From: Gordonia zhaorongruii
GTDB taxonomy: Bacteria; Actinomycetota; Actinomycetes; Mycobacteriales; Mycobacteriaceae
DNA length: 64,000 nt
NCBI RefSeq assembly: GCF_007559005.1
Contig: NZ_CP041763.1
Coordinates: 1,520,463 to 1,584,462, forward strand
Direction of reading: 5' to 3'
Positions 11,815-22,541 of the stretch are shown here, one piece after another. The translations under genes were made by a program, and so were the position numbers. Numbering within the stretch: position 1 is the first letter of the stretch; each line of letters starts with the position of its first letter. The notes beneath the pieces were generated by a model. It was given only the letters and a program-made list of their open reading frames with translations. It did not search any database and was not told the DNA's origin.

Positions 11815-12791
11815 GCGCGCACCTCTCGGCCGGTCAGCTCCAGGAACACGTCCTGCAGGGAGTTCGTGTCCACGGCGAGCCCGGTGATCAGCACATCGTG
11901 CTCGGAGCACCACCTCGTCACGTCGGCCACGACGGCGGGGGTGATCTCACCGTGGACCAGATGATCGCCACCGGGAGTGCGGGTACACGAGTACCCCTCG
12001 GGGAGCACCGATCCGAGGGCGAGCGGGTCGATGCCCTCCGCGGTGATCCGCAACTGGCCGCTCGCGTCCCGGCGAACCAGGTCGGCGGGAGTCCCCGAGG
12101 CGACGGCCCGTCCTCGGTCGATGATCACGATGTGGTCGGCGAGCTCCTCGGCCTCATCCAGGTGATGTGTGGTGAGCAGGACGGAGACTCCATCCGAGCG
12201 CAGTCGGGAGATCAGCTCCCACACCATGATCCGGGCGTGCGCATCGAGTCCGGCGGTCGGCTCATCGAGGAATACCAGCTCCGGACGACCCACGAGCGCG
12301 CACGCCAGCGAAAGCCGCTGCTGCTGCCCGCCGGAGAGCCGGCGGAACGGGGTGCCCGCGATGTCGGCGATGCCGAGCACATCCATCAGCCAGTCCGGGT
12401 CGATGGGATCCGCACTGTAGGACGCGCACAGCCGAAGCATCTCGCGGGCCTTCGCGCCGGGGTAGGCGCCTCCGCCCTGCAGCATGACTCCGATACGGCG
12501 GCGCATCTTGTCGTTGTCGGTGACCGGGTCGAGTCCGAGGACCCTGACCTCGCCGGAGTCGGCCCTGCCGAATCCCTCGCAGATCTCCACGGTGGTGGTC
12601 TTGCCTGCACCGTTCGGTCCGAGGAGTGCGAGTACCTCGCCGCGCCGCAGGTCGAGATCGAGCCCGTCGACAGCGGTAGTGTCACCGAACCGTTTGATCA
12701 GGTTCCGGATGTGCAGAGCGGCACCATCTGCGGCCCCGTTGCCTGCAGCACGGTCGGTGGGACCGTTCGGGGAGGTGAGGGCATCGTGCAC
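11811..12791 (-). CDS. ABC transporter ATP-binding protein
   Basis: A 326-aa ATPase of the DrrA/CcmA type that energises the adjacent permease. Visible motifs are Walker A LLGPNGAGKTTT near residue 56, the Q-loop VMLQGGGAYPG, the ABC signature RLSGGQQQRLSLA, Walker B LVFLDEPTAGLD and the switch histidine LLTTHHLDEAEELADH. About 85 residues follow the ATPase core. I chose the GTG at 12791 over the ATG at 12839: a TAGTCT box lies 7 nt before the GTG, as for a leaderless start, and the longer version would translate through a 7-bp hairpin. First gene of the ATPase-permease-ctaA operon. Confidence 0.9.
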   Translation of the reverse strand: MHDALTSPNGPTDRAAGNGAADGAALHIRNLIKRFGDTTAVDGLDLDLRRGEVLALLGPNGAGKTTTVEICEGFGRADSGEVRVLGLDPVTDNDKMRRRIGVMLQGGGAYPGAKAREMLRLCASYSADPIDPDWLMDVLGIADIAGTPFRRLSGGQQQRLSLACALVGRPELVFLDEPTAGLDAHARIMVWELISRLRSDGVSVLLTTHHLDEAEELADHIVIIDRGRAVASGTPADLVRRDASGQLRITAEGIDPLALGSVLPEGYSCTRTPGGDHLVHGEITPAVVADVTRWCSEHDVLITGLAVDTNSLQDVFLELTGREVRA

Positions 12792-12798
12792 GCCCTTC

Positions 12799-12804
12799 AG
12801 ACTA
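12799..12804 (-). promoter_or_regulatory. -10 box TAGTCT, 7 nt before GTG (leaderless promoter)
   Basis: On the minus strand TAGTCT is followed by 7 nt and then GTG 12791. The GAAGG in the spacer is too close to act as a normal RBS. Confidence 0.55.
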
Positions 12805-12814
12805 GGTGAGCGGC

Positions 12815-12837
12815 GCACCCGGCGAACCGGCGGGTGC
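12815..12837 (-). terminator. Hairpin downstream of mptB
   Basis: Arms GCACCCG and CGGGTGC pair over 7 bp with a 9-nt loop. It lies 54-76 nt past the mptB stop and just ahead of the ABC operon -10 box. There is no T-tract, as often in actinobacteria, so termination is only likely. Confidence 0.4.
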
Positions 12838-12890
12838 ACAGCGCGCGGTCGCTGCGGTGGAGGACTCCCGGCGCGGCGCGGATGCGGCTC

Positions 12891-14663
12891 TCACTGGGCT
12901 TTCGCTCGTCTGCGCCGGGCTATCCACACTCGCACCGGGCTGTCGATGAAGAAGATCATGGCAGCCGCTGCGACCATGATCACACCGGTCGCCAGGCCCT
13001 GCGCGACGACCAACGGGCTGGTGTCCGAGCTCGTCGGCATCACGACGACGGAGATGATCGCCGAGATGATCACGGTGCCGGTCCGGAACCAGCGCGTGGT
13101 GGCCCACGCAGCGAGCGGGATGATCGCCCACAGCAGGTACCAGGCCTGCACGAACGGGAAGAAGAACACGAACGTCGCCATCGCGATGCCGAGGCCGCCG
13201 AGCGGGTGGATCCTGCCGGACAGGCAGGCGAGCAGCCACCGGATCACCAGGATCGCCGCGATCAGCTGCCCGATCGGACGGGCGATGTCGAGAATCGCCT
13301 GGGTCTGCTCGCCCATCCCGAGCCACAGTCCGACGCGTCCGGAGACCACGGAGAGCAAGGTCGGCATCGACATCCACGAACGGACGATGCCGCCGGTGCT
13401 GAGGGTGCCGGTCCAGCCGAAGCCGAGACCGGTTCCCAGGCAGGCGGCGACGACCACGACGACTGTGACGGCGAGCAGTGAGGTCGCAGACTTCGTGAGG
13501 GCGGCGACCGAGTGCTTCGAACGACTCCACCAATCGCGGACCGGAGCGTGGCGCAGGGCGGGCAGGGTGGCGCCCCAGCGGCGGGCGAGTGCGATCCCGA
13601 CGAACCCGAGCGCCAGCAGCGATGCGACCTTCACCATGGCCGACGCGGCGATCAGCGCCGCTCCGGCGATCAGGAGCCATCCGGCGCGCGAGGGAAGCGG
13701 TCGGTCGGATCTGCGCAGACGCGTGGAGCCGTAGACGGCGCGGAAGCACCACTCGATGCCGACGAGCATCATGCCGAGCATCAGCGCCTCGTTGTGGATG
13801 CCGCCGACCAGGTGCAGGACCAGCAGGGGGTTGAGCGCGCCGAGCCACAGGGCGGTCACCGTCGAGACGCCGCAGCGTCGGGCCAGGCGGGGGAGCGCCC
13901 ACACGATCATCCCGACCCCAGCCAAGGCGACGAGCCGATGGAGCAGCACTCCAGCCGTGATGTTGTCCCCGGTCAGCGCGGTGATGTGCTCGCCGATCCA
14001 GAGGAACAGCGGGCCGTACGGCGCCGGAGTGTCCTTCCAGAGGTTCGGTACCGACAGAGTCAGGGGATGGTCTACGCCCAGACCCCGCATCGGGCTGTAG
14101 GTGTACGGGTCCATGCCCTTGTAGGCGATCGCGCTCTGCGCCAGGTACGAGTACACGTCCTTGCTCAGCAGCGGCGGAGCGATGAGCAGGGGAGTGACCC
14201 ACATGGCCAGGGTCTGCCACGCCTGGGCGGGCGACATCCGACGTGCGGGGCTGCGCCGCTCGGCGACCTCGACCTTCATCCGCCCGACGGTGAACCGCGC
14301 CAGCAGCAGCCAGGCGAGGACGAGCATCATCATGCCGCCGATCGACACGGTGAGTGCCGTCGAGTACATGCGGGAGGGCAGTGAGAGGAGGCGGGTGCCG
14401 ACGATCGGGTTCTGCAGGACAGGCAGCATTCCGGTGCCGAGCGATCCGATGAGGATCAGCACCGAACCGGTGGTGCCGAACAGCTGGATGCGGCGTAGTC
14501 GCTTGTTCTCGAAGGCGTTGAGCGGACCGACCTCGGACTCGTCGTCGTGCATCTTCGCGAGGTTCGTGCCGTATTCACCCGTGGTGTCGGCGGTCCGCTC
14601 GGCCGGAGCCTTCGTGAGGCCGAGGTAGTCCAGGCCGCGGCGCATCAGCTGGAGTTCGGGCAC
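12891..14663 (-). CDS. mptB: Alpha-(1->6)-mannopyranosyltransferase MptB (GT-C family)
   Basis: Polyprenyl-phosphomannose-dependent mannosyltransferase that starts the alpha-1,6-mannan backbone of lipomannan and lipoarabinomannan on the outer face of the membrane. The 590-aa product has a cytoplasmic N-terminus of about 60 residues, then 12-13 hydrophobic segments. The first large periplasmic loop has SKDVYSYLAQSAIAYKGMDPYTYSP near residue 155, with the acidic residue and DPY motif typical of GT-C enzymes. APYGPLFLWIGEHI and GGIHNEALMLGM are further family blocks. The order next to sufR matches Rv1459c/Rv1460. The start is GTG with a TACAGT box 6 nt upstream. Which mannosyl step it catalyses here needs biochemistry. 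Confidence 0.9.
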   Translation of the reverse strand: MPELQLMRRGLDYLGLTKAPAERTADTTGEYGTNLAKMHDDESEVGPLNAFENKRLRRIQLFGTTGSVLILIGSLGTGMLPVLQNPIVGTRLLSLPSRMYSTALTVSIGGMMMLVLAWLLLARFTVGRMKVEVAERRSPARRMSPAQAWQTLAMWVTPLLIAPPLLSKDVYSYLAQSAIAYKGMDPYTYSPMRGLGVDHPLTLSVPNLWKDTPAPYGPLFLWIGEHITALTGDNITAGVLLHRLVALAGVGMIVWALPRLARRCGVSTVTALWLGALNPLLVLHLVGGIHNEALMLGMMLVGIEWCFRAVYGSTRLRRSDRPLPSRAGWLLIAGAALIAASAMVKVASLLALGFVGIALARRWGATLPALRHAPVRDWWSRSKHSVAALTKSATSLLAVTVVVVVAACLGTGLGFGWTGTLSTGGIVRSWMSMPTLLSVVSGRVGLWLGMGEQTQAILDIARPIGQLIAAILVIRWLLACLSGRIHPLGGLGIAMATFVFFFPFVQAWYLLWAIIPLAAWATTRWFRTGTVIISAIISVVVMPTSSDTSPLVVAQGLATGVIMVAAAAMIFFIDSPVRVWIARRRRAKAQ

Positions 14664-14669
14664 AGGACG

Positions 14670-14675
14670 ACTGTA
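14670..14675 (-). promoter_or_regulatory. -10 box TACAGT, 6 nt before mptB GTG (leaderless promoter)
   Basis: TACAGT on the minus strand ends 6 nt before GTG 14663; no Shine-Dalgarno sequence is present. Confidence 0.5.
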
Positions 14676-14749
14676 GCGGCCCGTGCGGCCGAAGTCGGTC
14701 AGGGTGCTGATTAGGTCACCCTTGCTGGAACAGTGGAATCAATTAGGAC

Positions 14750-14764
14750 ACACTTGTGTTGTGA
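14750..14764 (+). promoter_or_regulatory. Putative SufR operator ACACT-N5-TGTGA
   Basis: The 15 bases read ACACT, five bases, TGTGA. This matches the inverted repeat I recall being reported upstream of M. tuberculosis Rv1460 (sufR). It overlaps the GTG 14761 start candidate and lies 6 nt before ATG 14770, a good position for autorepression of the suf operon. Confidence 0.65.
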
Positions 14765-15522
14765 AAAGCATGACCACTTCGAGGCGAGAGCTGCGCCAGC
14801 AGCACGCAGACGGTTCTGGTGCCGATGGCCAGACCCGCGAGGCGGTCGTGTCCCTGTTGGTCGACGAGGGGCCGATGACGGCGAGTGACATCGCGGAACG
14901 GCTCGGTATCAGTCCCGCCGGTGTGCGCCGGCACCTGGACAATCTCGCCGATGCGGGCGACGTCGAGGTCGCCCCCGCAGGATTTCACAAGGGCGGTCGG
15001 GGCCGCCCCGCCAAGTGGTTCCAGCTGACGCCCAGTGGGCGCGGCAAACTGCGGCACGCATACGACGACCTCGCAGGCGCCGCCATGCGCACGCTGCGCG
15101 ATATCGGCGGACAGGCTGCAGTCGACGAGTTCGCTCGCGAACGCGTCAGCGGACTGGTCGCCGACGTGCAGCCCGTCTCCGAGTCCGGGTCGGTGATCGC
15201 CACGGTTGAGCAGATCGCCGGCGCGCTCTCCGGAGCGGGCTACTCCGCGGATACTCGCGAGGTCGGAGCAGGCGTCCAGATCTGTCAGCATCACTGCCCG
15301 GTGGCGCACGTCGCGACCGAGTTCCCCGAACTGTGCGAGGCGGAGACGGCGGTCTTCACCGAGCTCCTCGGCACGCACGTTCAGCGGCTTGCCACCATCG
15401 CGAACGGCGACTGCGTATGCAGCACGCACGTTCCGGTGCAGGCCGACCCGCAATCCGCGCTAGACCCGACGGACGGTGCTCAGCCCAGCACCGCCGATTC
15501 ACCCGAAGGAAAGGTCCTCTGA
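14761..15522 (+). CDS. sufR: SufR-type Fe-S-responsive transcriptional repressor
   Basis: First gene of the suf operon and probably its repressor. The product (253 aa from GTG 14761, 250 from ATG 14770) has a winged-helix DNA-binding domain at about residues 20-90, with [21 protein letters not shown] as the HTH. The C-terminal part carries a cysteine set suited to an Fe-S cluster: C175, C179, C192, C218 and C220 (C-x12-C-x25-C-x-C from C179). Loss of the cluster is expected to release DNA. An ACACT-N5-TGTGA dyad covers the start region, fitting autoregulation. The stop overlaps the sufB start by one base, so the genes are coupled. Confidence 0.92.
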   Translation: MKSMTTSRRELRQQHADGSGADGQTREAVVSLLVDEGPMTASDIAERLGISPAGVRRHLDNLADAGDVEVAPAGFHKGGRGRPAKWFQLTPSGRGKLRHAYDDLAGAAMRTLRDIGGQAAVDEFARERVSGLVADVQPVSESGSVIATVEQIAGALSGAGYSADTREVGAGVQICQHHCPVAHVATEFPELCEAETAVFTELLGTHVQRLATIANGDCVCSTHVPVQADPQSALDPTDGAQPSTADSPEGKVL

Positions 15523-16958
15523 TGACGGTCACCGATCCCACCGCCCCACAGCTATCGCAGGAAGAGACAATCGCTTCCTTCGACCGCTACGGGTACGGCT
15601 GGGCCGACAGCGACGACGCAGGCTCGGCCGCGAAGCGCGGTCTGTCCGAGGCAGTCGTCCGCGACATCTCGGACAAGAAGAGCGAGCCCGAGTGGATGCT
15701 CGAGCAGCGACTCAAGGCCCTGCGCATCTTCGATCGCAAGCCGATGCCCACCTGGGGCGGCAACCTCGACGGCATCGACTTCGACAACATCAAGTACTTC
15801 GTGCGGTCGACCGAGCAGCAGGCCGAGTCGTGGGAGGACCTCCCCGAGGACATCCGGAACACGTACGACAAGCTGGGCATCCCCGAGGCCGAGAAGCAGC
15901 GCCTCGTCGCGGGTGTCGCCGCGCAGTACGAGTCGGAGGTCGTCTACCACCAGATCCGCGAGGACCTGGAGGAGAAGGGCGTGATCTTCGTCGACACCGA
16001 CAGCGGATTGCGCGAGCACCCGGAGCTCTTCCAGGAGTACTTCGGCAGCGTGATCCCGGCCGGGGACAACAAGTTCTCCGCGCTCAACACCTCCGTCTGG
16101 TCGGGCGGGTCGTTCATCTACGTTCCGCCGGGCGTCCACGTGGACATCCCGCTGCAGGCGTACTTCCGGATCAACACCGAGAACATGGGCCAGTTCGAGC
16201 GGACGCTGATCATCGTCGACGAGGACGCGTACGTCCACTACGTCGAGGGCTGCACGGCTCCGATCTACAAGTCCGACTCCCTGCACTCGGCAGTCGTCGA
16301 GATCGTGGTGAAGAAGGGCGGTCGTTGCCGGTACACGACCATCCAGAACTGGTCGAACAACGTTTACAACCTGGTCACCAAGCGTGCGAAGGCCGAAGAG
16401 GGCGCCACGATGGAGTGGATCGACGGCAACATCGGCTCCAAGGTGACGATGAAGTACCCGGCCGTCTGGCTCACCGGCGAGCACGCCAAGGGCGAGGTCC
16501 TGTCCGTCGCCTTCTCGGGTGAGGGACAGCACCAGGACACCGGCTCCAAGATGGTGCACATGGCGCCGTACACGTCGAGCAACATCGTCTCGAAGTCCGT
16601 CGCACGCGGCGGCGGGCGGTCCTCGTACCGCGGCTTGATCAAGGTCAACCCGGGCGCCCACGGCAGTAAGTCGACCGTGCAGTGCGACGCGTTGCTGGTG
16701 GATCAGATCAGTCGCAGCGACACCTACCCGTACGTCGACATCCGTGAGGACGACGTGACGATGGGGCACGAGGCCACCGTCTCGAAGGTCAGCGATGATC
16801 AGATCTTCTATCTGATGAGCCGCGGCCTCAACGAGGAGGAGGCCATGGCGATGGTCGTGCGCGGATTCGTGGAGCCGATCGCCAAGGAGCTCCCGATGGA
16901 GTACGCGCTCGAACTCAACCGGCTCATCGAATTGCAGATGGAAGGGTCGGTCGGCTGA
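15522..16958 (+). CDS. sufB: Fe-S cluster assembly protein SufB
   Basis: Scaffold subunit of the SufBCD complex on which Fe-S clusters are built. The 478-aa product shows [17 protein letters not shown] near residue 21, [22 protein letters not shown] near residue 190, the conserved cysteine in [26 protein letters not shown], and [25 protein letters not shown] 15522 overlaps the sufR stop as TGATG. The protein is uninterrupted: the intein known in M. tuberculosis SufB is absent. The stop overlaps the sufD start by one base. Confidence 0.97.
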   Translation: MTVTDPTAPQLSQEETIASFDRYGYGWADSDDAGSAAKRGLSEAVVRDISDKKSEPEWMLEQRLKALRIFDRKPMPTWGGNLDGIDFDNIKYFVRSTEQQAESWEDLPEDIRNTYDKLGIPEAEKQRLVAGVAAQYESEVVYHQIREDLEEKGVIFVDTDSGLREHPELFQEYFGSVIPAGDNKFSALNTSVWSGGSFIYVPPGVHVDIPLQAYFRINTENMGQFERTLIIVDEDAYVHYVEGCTAPIYKSDSLHSAVVEIVVKKGGRCRYTTIQNWSNNVYNLVTKRAKAEEGATMEWIDGNIGSKVTMKYPAVWLTGEHAKGEVLSVAFSGEGQHQDTGSKMVHMAPYTSSNIVSKSVARGGGRSSYRGLIKVNPGAHGSKSTVQCDALLVDQISRSDTYPYVDIREDDVTMGHEATVSKVSDDQIFYLMSRGLNEEEAMAMVVRGFVEPIAKELPMEYALELNRLIELQMEGSVG

Positions 16959-18145
16959 TGACGGACACCACTTCGGCGGCCTCGGAGAAGGCCGCCCCCG
17001 GAATCGTGGCCAACAAGGGCGAGATGTTCACGTCGTTCGACGTCGACGCCTTCGAGGTTCCGCACCAGCGTGAGGAGGCGTGGCGGTTCACCCCGTTCCG
17101 TCGCCTGCGCGGACTTCATGAGGGCAAGGCGCCTGCCACCGGCACGATGGCCGTCGAGGTCACCGACCCCGCCGACGGCGTGAGCATCGAGACCGTCGGA
17201 CGCGATGATGCGCGTCTCGGGAACGGCGGCGTGCCGTTCGACCGGATCGCCGCGCAGGCGTACTCGTCGTTCGAGCAGGCAACCGTCGTCACCGTCCGAG
17301 GTGAGGCTGAGGTCGCCGATCCGGTGATCATCACCGCAACCGGTCCCGGCGAGGGCGAGGTCGCCTACGCGCACCTGCAGATCCGCGCCGAGAAGTTCTC
17401 GCGGGCCGTGATCGTGCTCGACCAGCGGGGCGGTGGAACCATCGCCGAGAACGTCGAGATCGTCGCGGACGATCAGGCGCACCTGACCGTCGTGAACGTC
17501 CACGATTGGGACTCCGACGCCGTGCATGTCGCCGCGCATCACGTGTCGGTCGGCCGCGACGCGGTCGTCAAGCACTTCGCGGTCAGCCTGGGCGGGAACC
17601 TGGTCCGGCTGTCACCGCACGTGCAGTACCGTGCGCCCGGCGGCGACGCCGAGTTGTGGGGCTTGTACTTCGCCGATGCGGGACAGCATCTCGAACAGCG
17701 GATCCTGATCGACCACTCGGTTCCGAACTGCCGCTCACGCGTGACCTACAAGGGCGCGCTTCAGGGCGACACCTCGGGCAATAAGCGCGGCGAAGCGCAC
17801 ACCGTGTGGATCGGCGACGTGCTCATCCGCCCGGAGGCAGAGAGCACCGACACCTACGAGCTCAACCGAAACCTGGTGCTGACCGACAACGCCCGCGCCG
17901 ACTCGGTGCCTAACCTGGAGATCGAGACCGGCGAGATCCTCGGAGCCGGCCACGCCAGTGCGACCGGGCGTTTCGACGATGAGCAGCTGTTCTACCTGCA
18001 GGCGCGCGGGATCCCGGAAAAGCAGGCCCGTCGCCTCGTCGTCCGCGGGTTCTTCGGCGAGGTCCTCGCCAAGATCACCGTCCCCGAGCTCCGCGAGCGC
18101 CTCGAGGCGGCCATCGAGGCCGAACTCGAGATCGCCGGCGCCTGA
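16958..18145 (+). CDS. sufD: Fe-S cluster assembly protein SufD
   Basis: Partner of SufB in the SufBCD scaffold, needed for iron entry. The 395-aa product has the N-terminal RREEAWRFTPFRRLRGL near residue 28 and the beta-helix core with VALHHVSVGRDAVVKHF-like strands near residue 190. The conserved C-terminal block is ETGEILGAGHASATGRFDDEQ, whose histidine corresponds to the functional SufD histidine, followed by LQARGIPEKQARRLVVRGFF. The ATG overlaps the sufB stop (TGATG). The stop is 37 nt before sufC, the widest gap in this part of the operon. Confidence 0.96.
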   Translation: MTDTTSAASEKAAPGIVANKGEMFTSFDVDAFEVPHQREEAWRFTPFRRLRGLHEGKAPATGTMAVEVTDPADGVSIETVGRDDARLGNGGVPFDRIAAQAYSSFEQATVVTVRGEAEVADPVIITATGPGEGEVAYAHLQIRAEKFSRAVIVLDQRGGGTIAENVEIVADDQAHLTVVNVHDWDSDAVHVAAHHVSVGRDAVVKHFAVSLGGNLVRLSPHVQYRAPGGDAELWGLYFADAGQHLEQRILIDHSVPNCRSRVTYKGALQGDTSGNKRGEAHTVWIGDVLIRPEAESTDTYELNRNLVLTDNARADSVPNLEIETGEILGAGHASATGRFDDEQLFYLQARGIPEKQARRLVVRGFFGEVLAKITVPELRERLEAAIEAELEIAGA

Positions 18146-18182
18146 GCACCCGAACTCTCACCACGCGAAGGAAAGATTCCCA

Positions 18183-20226
<2,044 letters not shown>

Positions 20227-20233
20227 TCACCCG

Positions 20234-20683
20234 ATGCGCATGGATCAGATGTACCAGGAAGTGATCCTGGACCACTACAAGAATCCGCACGGCCGCGGGC
20301 TCCGCGAACCGTTCGACGCAGAGGTTCACCATGTGAACCCGACGTGCGGTGACGAGATCACGTTGCGGGTGTCGGTCGTCGACGGCGCCGTCGCCGACAT
20401 CTCGTATGCCGGCCAGGGCTGTTCGATCTCGCAGGCGTCGACCTCGGTGCTGTTCGACCAGGTCGTCGGTCTCACGGTCGACGACGCGATGGTCGCTCTC
20501 GGCTCGTTCAACGAGATGATGGGCTCGCGGGGAAAGAACGAGGGAGACGAGGACCTCATCGGCGACGGCGTCGCCTTCGCCGGTGTCAGCAAGTACCCGG
20601 CACGCGTAAAGTGCGCGTTACTGGGATGGATGGCGTTCAAGGACGCAGTATCGCAATCCGTGGCAGAGAAGACTGGAGCGTGA
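20234..20683 (+). CDS. sufU: SufU-type zinc-dependent sulfurtransferase / IscU-like protein
   Basis: Accepts persulfide from SufS and hands it to SufBCD; in Bacillus the protein is zinc-bound rather than a scaffold. The 149-aa product has the expected ligands C38 and D40 in NPTCGDEI, C63 in GQGCSISQAS and C127 in PARVKCALLGW. It also has the extra loop typical of SufU compared with IscU (FNEMMGSRGKNEGDEDLIG). The start is 7 nt after the sufS stop. The next gene begins 4 nt after its stop, so the operon continues. Confidence 0.95.
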   Translation: MRMDQMYQEVILDHYKNPHGRGLREPFDAEVHHVNPTCGDEITLRVSVVDGAVADISYAGQGCSISQASTSVLFDQVVGLTVDDAMVALGSFNEMMGSRGKNEGDEDLIGDGVAFAGVSKYPARVKCALLGWMAFKDAVSQSVAEKTGA

Positions 20684-20687
20684 ACCG

Positions 20688-21026
20688 ATGACGGAAGCAA
20701 TCGAAACGGCCCTGCCGAGCCAGGATGACGTCGAAGAGGCGATGCGCGACGTGGTGGATCCCGAACTGGGCATCAACGTCGTCGACCTGGGCCTCGTATA
20801 CGGGATCGAGGTGGACTCGGATGCGGTCGCCCGAATCGACATGACCCTGACCTCCGCCGCATGTCCGCTTCAGGATGTGATCGAGGATCAGACGCGTGGC
20901 GTACTGGTGAACAGCGGGCTGTGCACCGATATGGAGATCAACTGGGTCTGGATCCCGCCGTGGGGCCCGGAGAAGATCACCGATGACGGCCGCGAGCAGT
21001 TGCGGGCGCTCGGTTTCACCGTCTGA
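20688..21026 (+). CDS. sufT: SufT-like MIP18/DUF59 metal-sulfur cluster assembly factor
   Basis: A 112-aa single-domain DUF59 (MIP18) protein, last of the tightly packed suf genes. It shows DVVDPELGINVVDLGLVYGI near residue 21 and the conserved cysteine in TLTSAACPLQDVIEDQ near residue 59. It also has WIPPWGPEKITDDGREQLRALG near the end. SufT proteins help mature certain Fe-S proteins; the exact clients here are unknown. ATG 20688 lies 4 nt after the sufU stop. It corresponds in position and length to Rv1466. Confidence 0.9.
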   Translation: MTEAIETALPSQDDVEEAMRDVVDPELGINVVDLGLVYGIEVDSDAVARIDMTLTSAACPLQDVIEDQTRGVLVNSGLCTDMEINWVWIPPWGPEKITDDGREQLRALGFTV

Positions 21027-21082
21027 CGGTCGAAACGGGACGTCCTGGAATACCGGGACCTCGGATCGGGTTGAATCTACAC

Positions 21083-21442
21083 ATGGCAACGATTGATTTG
21101 ACCGGATCCGACTTCGAGCAGACCGTCACGGACAACGAGATCGTCCTCGTCGACTTCTGGGCCAGTTGGTGCGGCCCGTGCCGTCAGTTCGCCCCGACGT
21201 ACACCGAAGCGTCGGAGAAGCACGAGGAGATCGTGTTCGGCAAGGTCGACACCGAGGCCGAGCAGCAGTTGGCCGCAGCGGCGAGCGTGCGTTCGATTCC
21301 GACGGTGATGGCGTTCAAGAACGGCCATCTCGTCTACAACGAGGCCGGTGCGCTGCCGCCGCAGGCGCTCGATTCGCTGATCGACCAGATCAAGGAACTC
21401 GATGTCGAGAAGGCGATCCGAGAGAGCAGCCAGGCCGAGTGA
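21083..21442 (+). CDS. trxA: Thioredoxin
   Basis: Small disulfide reductase. The 119-aa product has the thioredoxin fold with VLVDFWASWCGPCRQFAP, giving the WCGPC active site at about residues 31-35, and the cis-proline block VRSIPTVMAFKNG. ATG 21083 gives MATIDLTGSDFEQ; a TTG 12 nt upstream would add four residues. No signal peptide is present, so it is cytoplasmic. It follows the suf genes after a 56-nt gap. Its last 53 bases overlap the 3' end of the convergent lycopene-cyclase-like gene. Position suggests the counterpart of Rv1471 (there called trxB1), so the symbol is provisional. Confidence 0.92.
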   Translation: MATIDLTGSDFEQTVTDNEIVLVDFWASWCGPCRQFAPTYTEASEKHEEIVFGKVDTEAEQQLAAAASVRSIPTVMAFKNGHLVYNEAGALPPQALDSLIDQIKELDVEKAIRESSQAE

Positions 21443-22541
21443 TCGCGCACCGGGCCATCCGTAGTCGCAGGCGCATCGGCACGCGGAGGAAGACCGCGGC
21501 CATCGCTCTGAGCGTGCCTGCGGTGTCGGAACGGTGCGACAGGTAGCGACGCTGCAGATCCGGTCCGATCCGGAAGAAGCCGTCGAAGAAGGCGATCAGA
21601 TCGTCCTGATCGAGACTCAGTAGAACCTCGAGCCCGAAGACGCGCAGTCGGTAGTCGGCGCGCGCGGACCGGGTCCACAGGGCAGCGTGCGGATTCGCAC
21701 CGTCGATGATCGCCCGGACCACCGTGTCCGCAGCGTGGAGCGACTGCGCGACGCTGTATCCGGTCGCCGGGTTCATCAGACCGCCGGACGCGCCGAAACC
21801 CAGCGGAGCCTCGTCGTGCCGCTGCCACGGAGTGCGGTCGCGCAGCAGGGCGAAGTCGACGTGCTCGCCACCGGGTGACGGCGTCGTCGGGAACTGCGTG
21901 CGCGTCCGGTTCCGGGTCTCGAGGGCCTCGAGCGGGAGGGGAGGCGCGCCGGCCAGGCACGTCTCCTCCACCAGAAAGCGTCCGGCATCCACCTGCACGC
22001 GGTAGCTGAACGACGGCGTGGCGTCGGGCGGTGCGCCCGGCGCAGGCCGCCAGTCCATCAGCACGACGGCGGGTCCGTCATGCGGCGTGTGCCCGAACAC
22101 TCCGGCTGCGGTCTGCCGTGGAAGGTCGGAGGCGCCGCTGCCGCCACGGGCATCGACGACGTGCGCGGCGCGTACGGTGCGGCCGTCGCCGCACGTGACC
22201 GAATTCGCGGTCAGATGAGTCGCCCGCTGCACGATCACCGTCGCCGGATCGACGGCCAGCGCTGCCGCCAGCTTCGCTGAGTCGAGGATCGCGTAACCGC
22301 GATCGATGTCCCTGCGGGCAGGCGTGTAGACGGTGAACTGCGGGGCCCACGCGGCGATCACCGAGGTATCCAGCCATCCGGGGACGTCGTCCGTGTACAT
22401 CCCGTACGTCGCCGGCCAGGTGCGCTCGGGCGCGGGGTCGATGAGTGCGACGTCGAGCCCGGCCACTGCGGCGCGATGGGCGAGTGCCCGCCCGGCGGGG
22501 CCTGCGCCGACGACGACCACATCGAACTCGTGCCCGGTCAC
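21390..22541 (-). CDS. Lycopene-cyclase-family FAD-dependent protein (CrtY/CrtL type)
   Basis: A 383-aa flavoprotein most like lycopene beta-cyclases, which form carotenoid end rings. It starts with the dinucleotide motif VVVVGAGPAGRALAHRAA near residue 8, followed by LDVALIDPAPERTWPATYGMY. That last part is the family block after the Rossmann fold. VVDARGGSG, FSYRVQVDAGRFLVEETCLAG and GFGASGGLMNPATGYSVAQSL near residue 276 (third FAD contact) also fit. The GTG start overlaps the SDR stop (GTGA), so both are co-transcribed. No other carotenoid gene is in the window, so the pathway assignment is by family only. Confidence 0.82.
   Translation of the reverse strand: MTGHEFDVVVVGAGPAGRALAHRAAVAGLDVALIDPAPERTWPATYGMYTDDVPGWLDTSVIAAWAPQFTVYTPARRDIDRGYAILDSAKLAAALAVDPATVIVQRATHLTANSVTCGDGRTVRAAHVVDARGGSGASDLPRQTAAGVFGHTPHDGPAVVLMDWRPAPGAPPDATPSFSYRVQVDAGRFLVEETCLAGAPPLPLEALETRNRTRTQFPTTPSPGGEHVDFALLRDRTPWQRHDEAPLGFGASGGLMNPATGYSVAQSLHAADTVVRAIIDGANPHAALWTRSARADYRLRVFGLEVLLSLDQDDLIAFFDGFFRIGPDLQRRYLSHRSDTAGTLRAMAAVFLRVPMRLRLRMARCAITRPGCSLGSPSRHRVP

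Noticed and set aside
12792..12839. Start of the ABC ATPase at ATG 12839
   Set aside because: It would include the 12815-12837 hairpin and the -10 box that fits the GTG start.
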